From the NCBI RefSeq assembly GCF_900156065.1, contig NZ_FTNF01000013.1:152431-216430 (forward strand): DNA of 64,000 bases, written 5' to 3'. The translations under genes were made by a program, and so were the position numbers. This document shows, one piece after another, positions 61,670-64,000 of this stretch. Positions within the stretch are counted from its first letter, which is position 1. Each line of letters opens with the position of its first letter. Source of the DNA: Micromonospora avicenniae (GTDB lineage: Bacteria; Actinomycetota; Actinomycetes; Mycobacteriales; Micromonosporaceae). Under the pieces are notes generated by a model, which made no database searches, had not been told where the DNA came from, and saw only the letters and a program-made list of their open reading frames with translations.

Positions 61670-63171
61670 TGGTGCAGATGCCTACGGCATGGGTCGAGGG
61701 GCTGACCCAGGGTCGGGAATGGAAGCCGATCCCCAAGGCCAAGGCGACCAGCAAAGCGACCGAGGAGTGGTTGGCGGAGCGGGCGGGCGGCGAGCCTTGC
61801 GAGCACTTGCGATCGGCGATCACGCGGGCAGCGCTGTGGTTCGCGGAGAACGGCCGGGATGGCGCCCACGACTACATGCGGGATCTCGTGTGGGGGCTCA
61901 TCCGGGACGCCCGCGATGGCCATCGAGGTATCAGTACCGCGCTTGCCGCGACGCAGCGAGCCTTCTTGGCGGAGGTGCGCGACCGGCGCTCCCTCGCGGA
62001 CGCGGAAGGCGAGTGGCAGCGGGCGCTCGACGGGGCGGTTGCCGGCGTCCGGGCGGATGGGGTCGAGCCGGGCGAGGAGGATGACTGCGACCTCGGGTTG
62101 GACGCGTGGCGGACGACCACCGAGGAGCCGGACACCGCAGAGCTGTACAAGAAGCTCGGCACCATCCTCACCCGCTCGGACCTCGACGCGCTGCCGGACC
62201 CTGAGCCGCTGATCGAGGGCATGCTCACCTACCGCTCGGCGGTGCTGATGGTCGGTGCGACCGGTACCAACAAGACCTTCTCGGCGCTGGGGATGGCGTG
62301 CTCGGTGGCGACCGGGAGGCCGTGGCTCGGGCACCGGGTAGCGCTCACCGGTCCAGTCGTCTACGTCGTGGGTGAGGGTGCCTTCGGGCTCAAGAACCGC
62401 ATCGCGGCCTGGGAGGAGCACAACGGGACGACGGTGCCTCCGGATCGGCTGTTGTTCTTGCTCCGGCCCGCCTCGCTCACGGATCGGGACTTCTGGCGAG
62501 CGCTGACCGCGCTGGTCCGGGAGCGGTCCGCTCGGCTGGTCATCTTGGACACCTTCTCCTCGCTCGCTCCGGACGCCGACGAGACCACCGAGGCAGCTAC
62601 GGCCACCCGCCGGTTGGCGGATCTGTCGGCCGACAACGACTGCACGGCGATCCTCGTCCACCACACCGGCTGGGGACCGCAGGACCGCGCTCGTGGCGGA
62701 TCACAACTGGAGTCGAACGTGGATGAGGTCCTGGTGTTGGAGAAGGCAGACCCCAAGGACCCCAACGGCCCGGTCTCGCTCACCCGCAAGAAGGTTAAGG
62801 AGGGTCCGGCGGGAGCGCGGATCTGGGTCGAGCGGACGGAGGTCGGCTCCTCGGCGGTGTTGGAGAAGTCGCTGCCTCCGGTTGAGGACGAGGCCAAGCG
62901 CGGACCTAACCGCAACGACATCCAGATCGGGTTGCTGGCCTGGGTCGAGGAGCACCCGCAGGAGACGCAGGCTCAGATCCTGCGCGCGATCCAGGCGGAA
63001 ATGCGCATCGGCGAGAAGAAGGCCAAGACGGAATTCGACGCGCTCGTGAGGGACGGAATGCTGGTCCAGAAGACCATCGAGCGGCTCGAAAACGGCCGAC
63101 CTCGGAAGCGGGATGTGTGGGAGGCGAGGTCGATCAGGATCCAGGCACCTCGCGGATCGACCTCGGAATAA
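61669..63171 (+). CDS. RecA/RepA-like AAA ATPase, probable replicative helicase
   Basis: 500 residues. After an N-terminal acidic-helical domain, the P-loop VGATGTNKTF (near residue 195) and Walker B LVILDTFSSLAPDADET mark a RepA/RecA-type ATPase, with ILVHHTGW before a final region. The last 90 residues (QAQILRAIQAEMRIGEKKAKTEFDALVRDG) form a winged helix that may bind the origin. Coupled to prim-pol. Together they form the minimal replication unit seen in phage satellites and some integrative plasmids. Confidence 0.9.
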   Translation: MVQMPTAWVEGLTQGREWKPIPKAKATSKATEEWLAERAGGEPCEHLRSAITRAALWFAENGRDGAHDYMRDLVWGLIRDARDGHRGISTALAATQRAFLAEVRDRRSLADAEGEWQRALDGAVAGVRADGVEPGEEDDCDLGLDAWRTTTEEPDTAELYKKLGTILTRSDLDALPDPEPLIEGMLTYRSAVLMVGATGTNKTFSALGMACSVATGRPWLGHRVALTGPVVYVVGEGAFGLKNRIAAWEEHNGTTVPPDRLLFLLRPASLTDRDFWRALTALVRERSARLVILDTFSSLAPDADETTEAATATRRLADLSADNDCTAILVHHTGWGPQDRARGGSQLESNVDEVLVLEKADPKDPNGPVSLTRKKVKEGPAGARIWVERTEVGSSAVLEKSLPPVEDEAKRGPNRNDIQIGLLAWVEEHPQETQAQILRAIQAEMRIGEKKAKTEFDALVRDGMLVQKTIERLENGRPRKRDVWEARSIRIQAPRGSTSE

Positions 63172-63333
63172 TCAAGATCGAGGTCGATGGGCGTCTACCA
63201 GGGCAAATGTCATCGACCTCGAAGGTCGATCACCCGAAGTCGATAACCCGGGACGGGGCGGAGGAGGTCATCGACCTCCGACCCCCGGACCTTTAGGAGG
63301 TCGATCAAACCGAGGTCGATTAAGAACGTCGAT
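63126..63333. repeat. GTCGAT repeat cluster, candidate origin
   Basis: Ten copies of GTCGAT, most within GAGGTCGAT, occur in about 208 bases in both orientations: starts near 63126, 63156 (reverse), 63180, 63212 (reverse), 63222, 63236, 63270 (reverse), 63297, 63312 and 63325. ATCGACCT and AGGTCGAT face each other around 3 bases at 63212-63230, forming a small hairpin. The cluster begins inside the 3' end of the helicase gene. Iteron-like arrays next to a replication operon are typical of origins. Confidence 0.7.
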
Positions 63334-63370
63334 GTCTTAGATGCAGGAAATAGGGTCGCTAGGATTAGGC

Positions 63371-63694
63371 ATGAGTAAGGCGTGGGGAGGTCCGACGACG
63401 AGAGAAGGCGGGATAGTCCTGCTGTCGTCGCGAGCGTGGGGGAAGCTACGGCTGTCCGTGTTAGCTCGGGACGGGTGGCAGTGTCGGATAGCCCTGAGGG
63501 GTACGTGGAAGAACCGGTATGGGGTCGAGCTTCGATGTAGGGGTAAGGCGGATTGCGTACACCATACGCTCGGGCGAATGGTTACTGGGGATGACCCTGC
63601 GTACCTAGTAGCGGCCTGTACTCCTTGTAACTTGAGGGTGGGAGACCCTAGGCGTACCCCTGATCCTGAGCCTGTACCTGGGACACGTTGGTGA
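63371..63694 (+). CDS. HNH endonuclease
   Basis: 107 residues from the ATG at 63371 (ATG at 63341 is an alternative). Cys at WQCRIA and LRCRGKADC, then VHHTLGRMVTGDDP and ACTPCNLRVGDPRR: the beta-beta-alpha-metal fold with the second Cys pair. Such HNH proteins often sit beside terminase genes in phages and cut DNA during packaging. Third positions hold many A/T, and codon 31 is TTA, the rare leucine codon that in Streptomyces depends on bldA. Confidence 0.85.
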   Translation: MSKAWGGPTTREGGIVLLSSRAWGKLRLSVLARDGWQCRIALRGTWKNRYGVELRCRGKADCVHHTLGRMVTGDDPAYLVAACTPCNLRVGDPRRTPDPEPVPGTRW

Positions 63695-63770
63695 GTTTTC
63701 CCCGTAGGGGTGCAAGAGGAAGACCCCCGTTGTTCAGCTCTCTTTTTCTTGGGCATGAAAGGAGCCGATC

Positions 63771-63938
63771 GTGACCGATACCAACAGAAACGAACCGGAC
63801 AGCGCCGACGCGGGCGGGTACGGGCGGCTCCGGGCGGCATTTGAGCGGTCTCTCGTGGCCGCTAGCACCCTGCCGATGGACGGGGCGGGAGTCGAGCTAG
63901 CTAGGTGTACTGCCCAGGGACGTTGGTCAACCTGGTGA
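63771..63938 (+). pseudogene. Small element gene cut by an IS insertion
   Basis: A GTG start behind AAAGGAG, then about 42 codons (TDTNRNEPDSADAGGYGRLR, AAFERSLVAASTL, PMDGAGVELA) before the sequence passes into the inverted IS end near 63897. The remaining codons up to the stop at 63938 belong to the IS. The position after HNH suggests a small terminase-like or packaging protein, but I cannot verify this from 42 codons. Confidence 0.6.
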
Positions 63939-64000
63939 TGGGCGGCTTGCCGCCGGTAGCAGTGTGGGGCCGGTGGTGATTGTAGTGATGGAGCCAGGCG
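63898..64000 (-). mobile_element. IS481-family element, transposase C-terminus (continues past window)
   Basis: On the minus strand the last 100 bases code for the end of an IS481 transposase: WLHHYNHHRPHTATGGKPPI then TRLTNVPGQYT and TAG at 63903-63901. The H-Y-N-x-x-R-P-H box and final NVPGQYT are family hallmarks; the C-terminus reads into the element's terminal repeat (plus strand TGTACTGCCCAGG). The flank holds CTAGCTAG, fitting the CTAG target preference of several IS481 members. The rest lies outside the window. Confidence 0.85.

Overview
The window is very GC-rich and shows strong G/C bias at third codon positions, GTG/TTG starts, actinobacterial-type initiator tRNAs and a complete actinobacterial type VII (ESX) secretion locus. 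I read it as chromosome of a Micromonospora-like actinomycete (Micromonosporaceae). The genus is inference.

Left part (1-14.9 kb): core ESX machinery. A beta-helix/AAA+ ATPase (cut by the window edge) is followed by EccE, an unknown coupled protein, a one-piece EccC with three ATPase domains on the other strand, EccD, EccB, and a mycosin-like protein whose catalytic Asp, His and Ser positions all appear substituted. SUKH and SseB-like genes are translationally coupled to the mycosin gene, and a small lipoprotein follows.

Middle part (14.8-36.9 kb): what the secretion system probably exports. An array of small tandemly duplicated genes with no recognisable function (three copies of a 220-residue family, one copy plus one fragment of a second family, a pair of zinc-ribbon-like proteins) looks like a store of immunity genes. 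Upstream of it on the same strand is an 11.5-kb reading frame for a giant multidomain toxin: WXG100-like N-terminus, membrane segment, TQLPxLxR repeats, several Pro/Arg/Asp-rich linkers, an HExxH metallopeptidase-like domain, a GNAT-like domain, and an ADP-ribosyltransferase at the C-terminus that is coupled by ATGA to a probable immunity gene. Inside this frame, in another frame of the same strand, lie two tandem 75-codon genes with their own ribosome binding sites and stops. They sit just after a first toxin-like domain. Two WXG100-like proteins, a YbaB-like protein, another small helical protein and two larger WXG-like/proline-rich proteins complete the secreted set.

Housekeeping and metabolism (36.9-57.4 kb): purC, an orphan sugar-binding lipoprotein and two small membrane proteins. 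A GDSL-esterase/GH95/GH27/ROK carbohydrate block is bracketed by two identical initiator tRNA genes. Then come a SigE-family sigma factor with a coupled membrane protein, a UPF0182 membrane protein, a Lon-type PDZ protease, a DUF2342 protein, an M48/YgjP-type metallopeptidase and a DUF5679 zinc-ribbon protein.

Right part (57.5-64 kb): three DnaA-box-like sites precede a ThiF-like gene that lacks its expected C-terminus. Directly after it begins an integrated element: large serine integrase, a chain of overlapping tiny genes, prim-pol, a RecA/RepA-like ATPase, a dense cluster of GTCGAT repeats (candidate origin), an HNH nuclease, and a small gene broken by an IS481-family insertion at a CTAG site. 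The far end of the element lies beyond the window. It resembles a phage satellite or small integrative element.
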